Made by a program: the position numbers and the translations under genes
Shown here: one piece after another, positions 1 to 5,300 of the stretch
Numbering within the stretch: position 1 is the stretch's first letter
Layout of the letters: each line of letters opens with the position of its first letter
Source of the DNA: Pseudomonadota bacterium
Lineage (GTDB): Bacteria; Pseudomonadota; Gammaproteobacteria; Burkholderiales; Burkholderiaceae
Assembly: GCA_023441105.1 (NCBI GenBank)
Contig: JAEZQX010000569.1
Location: forward strand, 1-5,300
Direction: 5' to 3'
Length of the DNA: 5,300 bases
The notes under the pieces: model-generated
Databases searched by the model: none
Told to the model about the DNA's origin: nothing
The model's input: the letters and a program-made list of their open reading frames with translations, nothing else

Positions 1-193
1 CGCTGGCCATGTCGTTGACCTTCTTGGCGAAGTCGTTGGCGTACTCGTGGAAGATGTCCTTGGCCGGCCACGTGCTCTGGAAGCGGAACGTGACAGGGCT
101 TTGCGCCTTCGCGACCATCGGCACCGATACGGCGCCGGCAGCTAGTGCGGCACCCTTCAACAGCGAGCGCCGCGGGTTTCTTGTGTCAGTCAT
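1..193 (-). CDS. dctP: TRAP transporter solute-binding protein, Tat-exported, N-terminal part
   Basis: This is the N-terminal 64 codons of a gene that runs off the left edge. The protein opens MTDTRNPRRSLLKGAALAAG, a twin-arginine signal: RR at residues 8-9, followed by SLLK, a hydrophobic alanine-rich stretch and a likely cleavage after Ala-Lys-Ala at residue 30. The mature part (FRFQSTWPAKDIFHEY, then DFAKKVNDMA) matches the first strand and helix of DctP-family periplasmic binding proteins. These capture organic acids for a DctQM-type permease. The ATG at 193-191 is preceded by GGAG on the minus strand (208-205), about 11 bases upstream, which is slightly long. No permease subunit is visible; any partners must lie to the left. 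The Tat signal suggests the protein folds in the cytoplasm before export, unlike the Sec-type DctP encoded at 2092. The family call is firm; the ligand is unknown. Confidence 0.88.
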   Translation of the reverse strand, partial: MTDTRNPRRSLLKGAALAAGAVSVPMVAKAQSPVTFRFQSTWPAKDIFHEYANDFAKKVNDMAS

Positions 194-532
194 TGGGGTA
201 AGTCTCCGGAGGTATTGTTCCCCTGCCTGATCGAGGAGGGCGAAGGGGGAGGCGCTATTCTCACTTTTCCCGAAGTCGCATACAAGCGCGCTGCTCGCCG
301 GCATTCCGCCGGTCCAGGCGCGCTGCCCGACCCGTCAGGGAAACGGTGTTCTAGCCGGAGATCCGCACGATTGCTGGCTTGGCGGGCGATGCGCGCGGTC
401 GTCGGCGCCGCCGCCACGGGGCCATCCGCGGGATTTCCCGGGCATCCTGGCCTGGGCCCGGTTAGGGAAAGCGACAATGCCGCGGATGCCGATCCGGATG
501 ACGCCCGGCACCCGCCCGAGCGACCCGGGCGC
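194..532. other. Intergenic gap between dctP (left edge) and the DUF2934 gene
   Basis: I found no convincing gene in these 339 bases. Open frames crossing it on both strands translate to Arg/Pro/Ala-rich products typical of GC-rich shadow frames. It should hold the promoter and leader of the left-edge dctP gene and the 3' end of the DUF2934 transcript. Short GC-rich dyads are present (CCGGGC at 438-443 with GCCCGG at 456-461; GCCCG at 514-518 with CGGGC at 526-530), but none is followed by a T-run on either strand, so I do not call an intrinsic terminator. Confidence 0.5.
257..285 (-). promoter_or_regulatory. Possible sigma-70 promoter for the left-edge dctP
   Basis: Read on the minus strand, TTGTAT (285-280) is separated by 17 bases from GAGAAT (262-257). 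The -10 matches 4 of 6 consensus positions but the -35 only 3 of 6. The spot is a locally AT-richer island in a GC-rich gap and would give a leader of about 55 bases. This is a weak call, made by eye. Confidence 0.25.
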
Positions 533-1051
533 TCAGCTCGAGCGTCCCTGGGCCTCGTTGTGCTCGCGCTCGGCCTCCAGCCAGTCGTCGAGTTGGCGGT
601 CGCCGGCGAAGCCGCGCTCCTGCGCCTTGCGGTAGGCGCGTTCCGCGATCCGCCGCTGGCGCTCCTCGTCGGACATCCGACCGTCCGGATCGACCGCCTG
701 GGCGCCCGCTGCCGGGGGCAGGATGCCGCCAGCCGAACGCTGCGCGTCATCCGCTCCCAGCCCGCCGGCAGTCCCGGAGGCGGCGGATGGGGCCGCCGGG
801 ACCGCCCCCTTGGCAGCGGCCTTGGCAGCTTTCGGTCGCGCCTTCGATGCCGGCGCCGATTCGGGCTGCTGCCCAGGCGCCGTTTTCCTGGTCCCGGTAG
901 CGGACCCGGCCGCGCGCGTCCGAGGCTTGGGATCGGGCTGCGCCGGCTGCGCGGCGGTGCCGGAAAGATCGGGACCGCCCCCGGCGACCAGACCGCCGGC
1001 GTCCTCCTTCAGCTCCTTGGGGGTGGTGGAACCTTTCCGGGATGTCGCCAT
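533..1051 (-). CDS. DUF2934 domain protein with long Ala/Pro/Lys-rich disordered N-terminal region
   Basis: The product has 172 residues. Residues 1-125 are low complexity, rich in Ala, Pro, Gly, Lys and Arg (for example the basic Ala/Lys run KARPKAAKAAAKG near 70-82), and look disordered, resembling histone H1-like tails. Residues 127-165 form a compact charged helical unit with the DUF2934 pattern: RRIAERAYRKAQERG, then the D-(K/R)-Q-L-D-D-W-L-E-A-E-type ending (here GDRQLDDWLEAERE). DUF2934 has no established function. I chose the ATG at 1051-1049 because AGAGG lies about 7 bases upstream on the minus strand (1063-1059) and the protein then begins MATSRKGST; an upstream in-frame ATG at 1273 would add a sequence without family character and would run across the promoter at 1200-1230. 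The gene is monocistronic and divergent from the metal exporter. DNA or nucleoid binding through the basic tail is possible but is only inference. Confidence 0.8.
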   Translation of the reverse strand: MATSRKGSTTPKELKEDAGGLVAGGGPDLSGTAAQPAQPDPKPRTRAAGSATGTRKTAPGQQPESAPASKARPKAAKAAAKGAVPAAPSAASGTAGGLGADDAQRSAGGILPPAAGAQAVDPDGRMSDEERQRRIAERAYRKAQERGFAGDRQLDDWLEAEREHNEAQGRSS

Positions 1052-1199
1052 TGGAATACCTCTGCGAATGGATAGCTTGTCAAGGGGATGTGCAGGCGTC
1101 GCCGGCGCGATCGGGCGCTTCGCGCTGCGCGTTGCGTCAGCAATATTCGTGCCGCCAGACCTGGATGGTTGCCGGAGACTCGGGTGGGCGGTGATTGGC

Positions 1200-1230
1200 T
1201 TGACCCTGCAGGAGCTACAGGGTTCATGAT
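1200..1230 (+). promoter_or_regulatory. MerR-family regulated promoter and operator of the CDF exporter
   Basis: A -35 box TTGACC (1200-1205) and a -10 box CATGAT (1225-1230) are separated by 19 bases instead of 17. This is the hallmark of promoters that MerR-type activators untwist. The spacer carries a dyad: ACCCTGCAG (1203-1211), centre GAG, CTACAGGGT (1215-1223). Only one base departs from perfect symmetry. The ACCCTGTAG...CTACAGGGT form is typical of Pb/Cd/Zn-responsive members (PbrR, CadR and ZntR group). Transcription should start near 1237, giving a leader of about 50 bases before the exporter start. No MerR-type gene is in this window, so the regulator must be encoded elsewhere. The element is seen directly; the metal is inferred from family knowledge. 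Confidence 0.85.
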
Positions 1231-1274
1231 GCACCTGAGGCCAGGAAACCGGCACCGGAACCGTGCATCCCATC

Positions 1275-1280
1275 GGAGAG
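1275..1280 (+). promoter_or_regulatory. Ribosome binding site that sets the TTG start of the CDF gene
   Basis: GGAGAG lies 7 bases before the TTG at 1288. There is no in-frame ATG or GTG nearby, and the His-rich N terminus begins directly after this start, so the TTG start is well supported. Confidence 0.7.
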
Positions 1281-1287
1281 ATCGATC

Positions 1288-1989
1288 TTGAGCGCGCACT
1301 GCCACCACCATCACCATCATGATCACGACGCCGGGACCGTGCAGCCGCCCGGCTACCGCAGGATCCTTTGGATCGCCCTCGTCGTCAACGCGGCGATGTT
1401 CCTGGTCGAGATCGGCGCCGGCATTGCGGCCGGATCGATGTCGCTGCTGGCCGACTCACTGGACTTCCTCGGCGACGCAGCCAACTACGGCATCAGCCTC
1501 TGGGTCCTCGGCCTCGCCGTCAGCACCCGGGCACGGGCTTCCCTGATCAAGGCCTGGTCGATGGCCGTCTTCGGTGCCTGGGTCATCGGCAGCACCGTCT
1601 GGCATGCCTTCGCCGGCAGCACGCCGGACGCTGCCGCCATGGGCGTCGTCGGCTCGCTGGCCTTGCTGTCCAACCTCGGGGTGGCCTTCCTGCTCTATCG
1701 CTACCGCACCGGCGACAGCAACATGCGCAGCGTCTGGCTGTGCACGCGCAATGATGCGCTCGGCAATCTCGCCGTGCTGGCGGCGGCGCTCGGTGTGTTC
1801 GGCACCGGCACGGCCTGGCCCGATCTCGCCGTCGCCGCGATCATGGGCACCTTGGCGCTGACCTCGGCATGGCAGGTCATCGGCCAGGCACGCGAGGAAC
1901 TGGCAAGAACGTCGCGACCGGCCGAAGGCCACATGCACGAAGACTCCACGCATCGAGGCAGCAGCGCAGCCACGGCCGCGCGTCGTTGA
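1288..1989 (+). CDS. Short CDF-family (cation diffusion facilitator) heavy-metal exporter
   Basis: This 233-residue inner-membrane protein should export divalent metal ions from the cytoplasm in exchange for protons. The N terminus is a metal-binding cluster (H4, C5, H6-H11, D12, H13, D14). Six membrane segments are visible at about 26-48, 53-76, 89-110, 116-137, 149-171 and 177-198. The TM2 signature SMSLLADSLDFLGD places D59 and D63 in the metal site, where many zinc transporters have HxxxD. In TM5 the motif is CTRNDALGN, with C152 and D156 in place of the usual HxxxD. The ~80-residue cytoplasmic dimerisation domain of YiiP-like proteins is missing; after TM6 there is only a ~35-residue tail with H215, H217 and H222. 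The start is TTG at 1288. The upstream MerR-type promoter suggests induction by Cd, Pb or Zn. CDF membership is secure; the exact metal is not. Confidence 0.9.
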   Translation: MSAHCHHHHHHDHDAGTVQPPGYRRILWIALVVNAAMFLVEIGAGIAAGSMSLLADSLDFLGDAANYGISLWVLGLAVSTRARASLIKAWSMAVFGAWVIGSTVWHAFAGSTPDAAAMGVVGSLALLSNLGVAFLLYRYRTGDSNMRSVWLCTRNDALGNLAVLAAALGVFGTGTAWPDLAVAAIMGTLALTSAWQVIGQAREELARTSRPAEGHMHEDSTHRGSSAATAARR

Positions 1990-2015
1990 CAAGCGATCGA
2001 GTCCTCCACTACGCT
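1986..2015 (+). promoter_or_regulatory. Candidate sigma-70 promoter of dctPQM
   Basis: A perfect -35 hexamer TTGACA (1986-1991) overlaps the stop codon of the CDF gene. It is followed after 18 bases by TACGCT (2010-2015), which keeps the important A at position 2 and T at position 6 of the -10 box but matches only 3 of 6. Transcription would start near 2022, about 70 bases before dctP. The leader contains a small hairpin (ATGCGG 2044-2049 with CCGCAT 2057-2062, 7-base loop) that could be an operator half-site pair or be incidental. No regulator gene is adjacent. Confidence 0.4.
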
Positions 2016-2091
2016 TCGGGCACTTTCCTGCAACTCCCGCGGCATGCGGCTTCGATCCGCATCGCGCGTACCCCTGCGGAGTCATTGCCCG

Positions 2092-3066
2092 ATGAGATTC
2101 GCTTGCCTGTTTCATGCGACGGCGATCGCTGCCGCCCTCGCCGCTTCCGGTGCCCACGCCCAGGCGAAGTGGGACCTGCCGACTGCTTATCCGGCGTCCA
2201 ACTTCCATACCGAGAACCTCACCACGTTCGTGGCCGATGTCGAGAAGGCCACCGGCGGCAAGTTGAAGATCACGCTGCATCCGAATGCCTCGCTCTTCAA
2301 GGCGCCGGAGATCAAGCGCGCGGTCCAGGGCAACCAGGCGCAGGCCGGCGAATTCCTGATGGTCAACTACGAGAACGAGTGGCCGCTGTTCGGGGTCGAC
2401 GGCATCCCGTTCCTGGCCGACAGCTACGCCTCGGCCAGGAAGCTGTACGAGGCGCAGAAGCCGTCGCTGGAGAAGAAGCTCGGCGAACAAGGCATGATGC
2501 TGCTCTACACGGTGCCGTGGCCGCCGCAGGGCATCTACGCCAAGAAGCCGTTGAACGGCGTGGCCGACATGAAGGGCCTCAAGTGGCGCGCCTACAGCCC
2601 CGCCACGGCGCGGATCGCCGAGCTGGTCGGCGCCCAGCCGGTGACCATCCAGGCGGCGGAGCTGACGCAGGCGCTGGCCACCGGCGTCGTGGATTCCTAC
2701 ATGTCGTCGGGATCGACCGGCTTCGACTCGAAGACCTACGAGCATGTGAAGCACTGGTACGACACGCAGGCCTGGCTGCCGAAGAACGCCATCGTCGCCA
2801 ATCGCTCGGCGTTCAACGCGCTCGACAAGCCTACCCAGGAGGCGCTGCTCAAGGCGGCGGCGGACGCCGAGAAGCGCGGCTGGGCGCTATCGGAAGAGAA
2901 GAACGGCTGGTACCTCGACCAGCTCAAGGCCAAGGGGATGTCCATCGAGAAGCCGAGCCCGGCGTTCAAGGCGGAACTGCAGAAGGTCGGTGAAACGCTG
3001 CTGCAGGACTGGCTGAAGAAGGCCGGGCCCGAGGGCAAGACGGTCGTCGACGCGTTCCGCAAATGA
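2092..3066 (+). CDS. dctP: TRAP transporter periplasmic solute-binding protein (DctP family)
   Basis: The product (324 residues) is the substrate-capturing subunit of the TRAP transporter encoded with the next two genes. It starts with a Sec signal peptide: MRFACLFHATAIAAALAASG with likely cleavage after Ala-His-Ala at residue 23. The mature protein begins with a strand (KWDLPTAYPASNFHTENL) and runs through typical DctP features: ITLHPNASLFKAPEIKRAV (about 60-78), DMKGLKWRAYS with R166 at the position that normally salt-bridges the ligand carboxylate, then QPVTIQAAELTQALATGVVDS and a C-terminal helical part. The ATG at 2092 is preferred, with GGAG at 2078-2081, because it gives a clean signal peptide; an in-frame ATG at 2044 would add 16 Arg-rich residues. 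The length is normal for the family. The ligand is probably an organic monocarboxylate or dicarboxylate, but the sequence alone does not identify it. Confidence 0.93.
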   Translation: MRFACLFHATAIAAALAASGAHAQAKWDLPTAYPASNFHTENLTTFVADVEKATGGKLKITLHPNASLFKAPEIKRAVQGNQAQAGEFLMVNYENEWPLFGVDGIPFLADSYASARKLYEAQKPSLEKKLGEQGMMLLYTVPWPPQGIYAKKPLNGVADMKGLKWRAYSPATARIAELVGAQPVTIQAAELTQALATGVVDSYMSSGSTGFDSKTYEHVKHWYDTQAWLPKNAIVANRSAFNALDKPTQEALLKAAADAEKRGWALSEEKNGWYLDQLKAKGMSIEKPSPAFKAELQKVGETLLQDWLKKAGPEGKTVVDAFRK

Positions 3067-3078
3067 TGGCCGGAGCCT

Positions 3079-3627
3079 GTGGCCCCGCAGACGTCACAGC
3101 CCCGGGCTGACCGATTGCGCAAGGCGCTCAACGGCCTCTACGACGGTGCCGCCTGGCTTGCGGCGTTCATGATGATCGGGGTGCTGGCGATGGTGCTGGT
3201 GGGCATCCTCGGTCGGCAGTTCAACTTCTACGTCCCCGGCACCGATGCCTATGCCGGCTACCTGATGGCCGGCAGCGGCTTTCTCGCGCTGGCCCACACC
3301 TTCAGGCGCAACGAGCACATCCGTGTGACGCTGCTGCTGCAGGCGCTGACCGGCGGCGCCCGGCGCGGGCTCGAGATCTGGTGCCTGGGCGTGGCGGTGC
3401 TGCTGGGCGCGGTGCTCGCCTGGTACAGCGTTCGGCTGGCCTGGCAGTCGCACCTGTTTCACGACATCTCCACCTCCAACGACGCGACGCCCTTGTGGAT
3501 CCCGCAGCTGGGCATGGCGGCCGGCACCATCATCCTGCTGATCGCGCTCCTCGACGACCTGGTGCTGGAGCTGATGGGGCGGCGCAAGGACCCGGAGGTG
3601 GCGGGCGAACTGGTGCGGAGCGAATAG
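3079..3627 (+). CDS. dctQ: TRAP transporter small membrane subunit (DctQ family)
   Basis: The 182-residue protein has four predicted membrane helices, at roughly 24-45, 57-75, 97-120 and 140-165. The conserved DctQ region runs from R46 (GRQFNFYVPGTDAYAGYL) to the post-TM2 loop FRRNEHIRVTLLL (75-87), the usual 'E-H-I-R-V' signature. DctQ pairs with the large subunit DctM, probably as a scaffold that helps dock the binding protein. The gene begins 12 bases after dctP and ends 3 bases before dctM, so it is translated from the same message. The start is uncertain: the GTG at 3079 has GGAG only 3 bases upstream (3072-3075), which is short, and a TTG at 3115 would remove 12 residues without touching the membrane helices but has no visible ribosome site. 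Translational coupling to dctP would explain the poor spacing. Confidence 0.9.
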   Translation: MAPQTSQPRADRLRKALNGLYDGAAWLAAFMMIGVLAMVLVGILGRQFNFYVPGTDAYAGYLMAGSGFLALAHTFRRNEHIRVTLLLQALTGGARRGLEIWCLGVAVLLGAVLAWYSVRLAWQSHLFHDISTSNDATPLWIPQLGMAAGTIILLIALLDDLVLELMGRRKDPEVAGELVRSE

Positions 3628-3630
3628 CCG

Positions 3631-4929
3631 ATGAGCGACGTGACCGTCATGGTCCTGCTGATCGTGTCGCTGTTCGCCCTGCTCGGCAGCGGCGTCTGGA
3701 TCGGCCTGACGCTGTCCGGCGTCGCCTGGATCGGCATGCAACTGTTTTCCGCGCGACCGGCTGGCGACGCCATGGCCGTGACCATCTGGGGTGCGGCATC
3801 GAGCTGGACGCTGACCGCCCTGCCGCTGTTCATCTGGATGGGCGAGATCCTGTTCCGCACCCGGCTGTCGCAGGACATGTTCCACGGCCTGGCGCCGTGG
3901 ATGAGCCGCCTGCCCGGCAGGCTGCTCCACACCAACATCATCGGCTGTGCGATCTTCGCGGCCGTGTCCGGCTCGTCGGCCGCCACCTGCGCGACGATCG
4001 GCAAGATGACCTTGCCGGAGCTGGCACGGCGCGGCTATCCCGAGCGGATGACGGTCGGCACGCTGGCCGGCGCCGGCACGCTGGGCCTGCTGATCCCCCC
4101 GTCGATCATCATGATCGTGTACGGCGTCAGCGCCGACGTGTCGATCTCCCAGCTGTTCATCGCCGGCGTCATTCCCGGCATCCTGCTGGCGGGCCTGTTC
4201 ATGGGCTACACGGCGGTCTGGGCGCTGCTGCATCCCGACCAGATCCCCGCTCCCGATCGCAGCATGAGCTTTCGCGAACGCCTGCGCGCATCGTCCAGCC
4301 TGATCCCGGTCGTCATCCTGATCCTGGCCGTCCTCGGGTCGATCTACGCCGGCATCGCGACGGCCACCGAAGCAGCCGCGATCGGCGTGGTCGGCTCGCT
4401 CTTGATCTCCGGCTTCCAGGGCAGCCTCGACTGGCGGACCTTCCGCGAAGCGCTGCTCGGCGCCACCCGCCTCTACTGCATGATTGCGCTCATCCTCGCC
4501 GGTGCCGCGTTCCTCACGCTGTCGATGGGCTACCTCGGGCTGCCGCGTCACCTCGCCGAATGGATCGGTTCGCTGGGGCTGTCCAACTTCTGGCTGATCA
4601 TCGCACTCGCCGCCTTCTACATCGTGCTCGGCTGCTTCCTCGACGGCATCTCGATGGTGCTGCTCACCATGGGCGTGCTGCTGCCCACCGTCACCAACGC
4701 CGGCTTCGATCTCCTCTGGTTCGGCATCTTCATCGTCTTCGTGGTGGAAATGGCCCAGATCACCCCGCCGGTCGGCTTCAACCTCTTCGTCCTGCAGGGC
4801 ATGACCAACCGCCAGCTCCCGTGGATAGCGGCCGCAGCGTTCCCGATGTTCGTCATGATGGTGATCGGGGTGCTGCTGATCTACTGGTTCCCGGAACTGG
4901 TGACCTGGCTGCCGCGGCAGATGAAATAG
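3631..4929 (+). CDS. dctM: TRAP transporter large permease subunit (DctM family)
   Basis: The 432-residue polytopic inner-membrane protein is the transport subunit of the TRAP system and uses an ion gradient (usually sodium) to move the substrate delivered by DctP. It is hydrophobic throughout, consistent with 11-12 helices. Two family signatures are clear: GAGTLGLLIPPSIIMIVYG starting at residue 147, and the related C-terminal repeat ITPPVGFNLFVLQG starting at 377. These are the two helical-hairpin regions that line the substrate and ion site in IT-superfamily elevator transporters. The length is typical, so no DctQ fusion is present. The ATG at 3631 follows the dctQ stop by 3 bases, with GGAG at 3617-3620 inside the end of dctQ. 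It is the last gene of the operon; an unusual inverted repeat begins 13 bases after its stop codon. Confidence 0.95.
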   Translation: MSDVTVMVLLIVSLFALLGSGVWIGLTLSGVAWIGMQLFSARPAGDAMAVTIWGAASSWTLTALPLFIWMGEILFRTRLSQDMFHGLAPWMSRLPGRLLHTNIIGCAIFAAVSGSSAATCATIGKMTLPELARRGYPERMTVGTLAGAGTLGLLIPPSIIMIVYGVSADVSISQLFIAGVIPGILLAGLFMGYTAVWALLHPDQIPAPDRSMSFRERLRASSSLIPVVILILAVLGSIYAGIATATEAAAIGVVGSLLISGFQGSLDWRTFREALLGATRLYCMIALILAGAAFLTLSMGYLGLPRHLAEWIGSLGLSNFWLIIALAAFYIVLGCFLDGISMVLLTMGVLLPTVTNAGFDLLWFGIFIVFVVEMAQITPPVGFNLFVLQGMTNRQLPWIAAAAFPMFVMMVIGVLLIYWFPELVTWLPRQMK

Positions 4930-4942
4930 TTTGCTTGTGGGG

Positions 4943-5070
4943 GCCGCGCGGGGGAGACTGCGGGACAGGGGCGAAGTCGCTTGGCGGACGCGCTTGCAGG
5001 CGCGTCCTTGCTCCGTGACTCGCGGCGCACGCGCCCCGGCGCCCCCGCCCCGCAGTCTCCCCCGCGCGGC
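4943..5070. repeat. 128-base nested inverted repeat after dctM
   Basis: The outer arms are a perfect 22-bp inverted repeat: 4943-4964 (starting GCCGCGCGGGGGAG) and 5049-5070 (ending CTCCCCCGCGCGGC). The 84 bases between them contain further pairing: GCGAAGTC (4971-4978) with GACTCGC (5017-5023, one bulged base), and a perfect 8-bp hairpin GGACGCGC (4986-4993) with GCGCGTCC (5000-5007) around a 6-base loop. Transcribed on either strand it would fold into one long, multi-tiered stem. It has no coding potential and no T-run, so it is not a standard intrinsic terminator, though it could block 3' exonucleases or cause termination of the dctPQM message. It could also be a copy of a dispersed palindromic element. 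I see no target-site duplication. Confidence 0.85.
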
Positions 5071-5300
5071 TCGTGCTGGCGGAGGGGTTGAAGTGACGGT
5101 CGCGTCACCGAGCGCCGGCCGAATCCTGCACAACCGCGCGCGCATCGGCTGTCACTTACACGCGGCATTCGCCAACTAACCCCCCTAAACCTCCAACAGC
5201 CCGGCTGGTGGCAGCGGTGGCGGCGGGTGTCGAGGGCGCAGGCCGTTTGTGGGAGCCGTCCGCTGACGAAGGCAGAAGCGGGTCGATCGGTCCAGTGGAC
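5071..5300. other. Non-coding right edge with small dyads
   Basis: No convincing gene is visible. Minus-strand frames entering from the right edge stay open for a while (one ends at TAG near 5190, one at TAA near 5158), but the translations are Pro/Ala/Arg-rich without recognisable motifs. The stretch holds a perfect 6-bp dyad GTGACG-GTCG-CGTCAC (5093-5108), a TTGTGGGAG motif (5247-5255) followed by a 5-bp stem CCGCT/AGCGG (5260-5264 with 5277-5281), and an 11-base palindrome GTCCAGTGGAC at the very end (5290-5300). I cannot assign a role to any of these. Confidence 0.4.
5093..5108. promoter_or_regulatory. Perfect short dyad, possible operator
   Basis: GTGACG and CGTCAC flank a 4-base centre GTCG. 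The size and symmetry fit a binding site for a small dimeric regulator, but the context (no clear gene start nearby) neither supports nor excludes this. It could be chance in GC-rich DNA. Confidence 0.2.

Noticed and set aside
438..461. CCGGGC/GCCCGG stem as an intrinsic terminator in the left gap
   Set aside because: Six pairs around a 12-base loop with no T-run on either strand; not distinguishable from chance in GC-rich DNA.
215..1075. Long plus-strand open frame of 286 codons, opposite the DUF2934 gene
   Set aside because: The translation is Arg/Gly/Pro-rich with no motif and lies antisense to a gene with a recognisable domain and ribosome site; typical GC-rich shadow.
1078..1083. Perfect minus-strand TTGACA 27 bases upstream of the DUF2934 start codon, as its promoter
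   Set aside because: A -10 box at 17-19 bases would fall on GGTATTCC (1060-1053), giving a start at or inside the coding region and cutting off the good AGAGG ribosome site; no TATAAT-like match is there.
1315..1320. Poly-His codons at the CDF N terminus as an engineered tag
   Set aside because: The run is mixed with Cys and Asp and is followed by a native CDF protein with its own MerR promoter; His-rich N termini are normal in metal exporters.
2044..2091. ATG at 2044 as the start of dctP
   Set aside because: It would add 16 Arg-rich residues before a normal signal peptide, and the GGAG site suits the ATG at 2092.
1456..2754. 432-codon minus-strand open frame antisense to the CDF gene and dctP
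   Set aside because: Composition is Arg/Gly/Leu-rich with no family pattern, and both sense-strand genes are unambiguous.
3094..5145. 683-codon minus-strand open frame across dctQ and dctM
   Set aside because: It is His/Gln/Asp/Arg-rich low-complexity sequence, antisense to two clear membrane-protein genes; it is open only because of third-position GC bias.

Overview
This is a GC-rich chromosomal segment with strong G/C third-position bias, Shine-Dalgarno-type ribosome sites and GTG/TTG starts alongside ATG. Two tripartite TRAP transporter loci, a DUF2934 protein and a short CDF metal exporter together suggest a free-living Pseudomonadota, most likely a betaproteobacterium (Burkholderiales or Rhodocyclales). 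That taxonomic guess rests on gene-family resemblance only.

Layout, left to right. The left edge (1-193, minus strand) holds the first 64 codons of a TRAP solute-binding protein with a twin-arginine signal. A 339-base gap (194-532) follows. Next is a 172-residue minus-strand protein: a long Ala/Pro/Lys-rich disordered region ending in a small DUF2934 domain. A 236-base divergent region separates it from a plus-strand CDF-type metal exporter with a His-rich N terminus. That exporter is preceded by a textbook MerR-family promoter with an over-long 19-bp spacer and a dyad operator, although no MerR gene lies in the window. From 2092 to 4929 runs a compact dctP-dctQ-dctM operon encoding a complete TRAP transporter: a Sec-exported binding protein, a small 4-helix membrane subunit and a large multi-helix permease. 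A plausible promoter for it overlaps the stop codon of the metal exporter. About 370 bases without a convincing gene close the window. They begin with a striking nested inverted repeat, with perfect 22-bp arms, just after dctM.

Functionally, the dctPQM operon should import an organic acid using the ion gradient: DctP captures the ligand in the periplasm and DctQM moves it across the inner membrane. The substrate cannot be named from sequence. The left-edge binding protein belongs to a second TRAP system facing the other way. The CDF gene is an independent, metal-inducible efflux unit. I see no clearly new multi-gene system. The points most worth a second look are the regulator-less MerR-type promoter, the apparent Cys in the CDF metal site, and the nested palindrome downstream of dctM.
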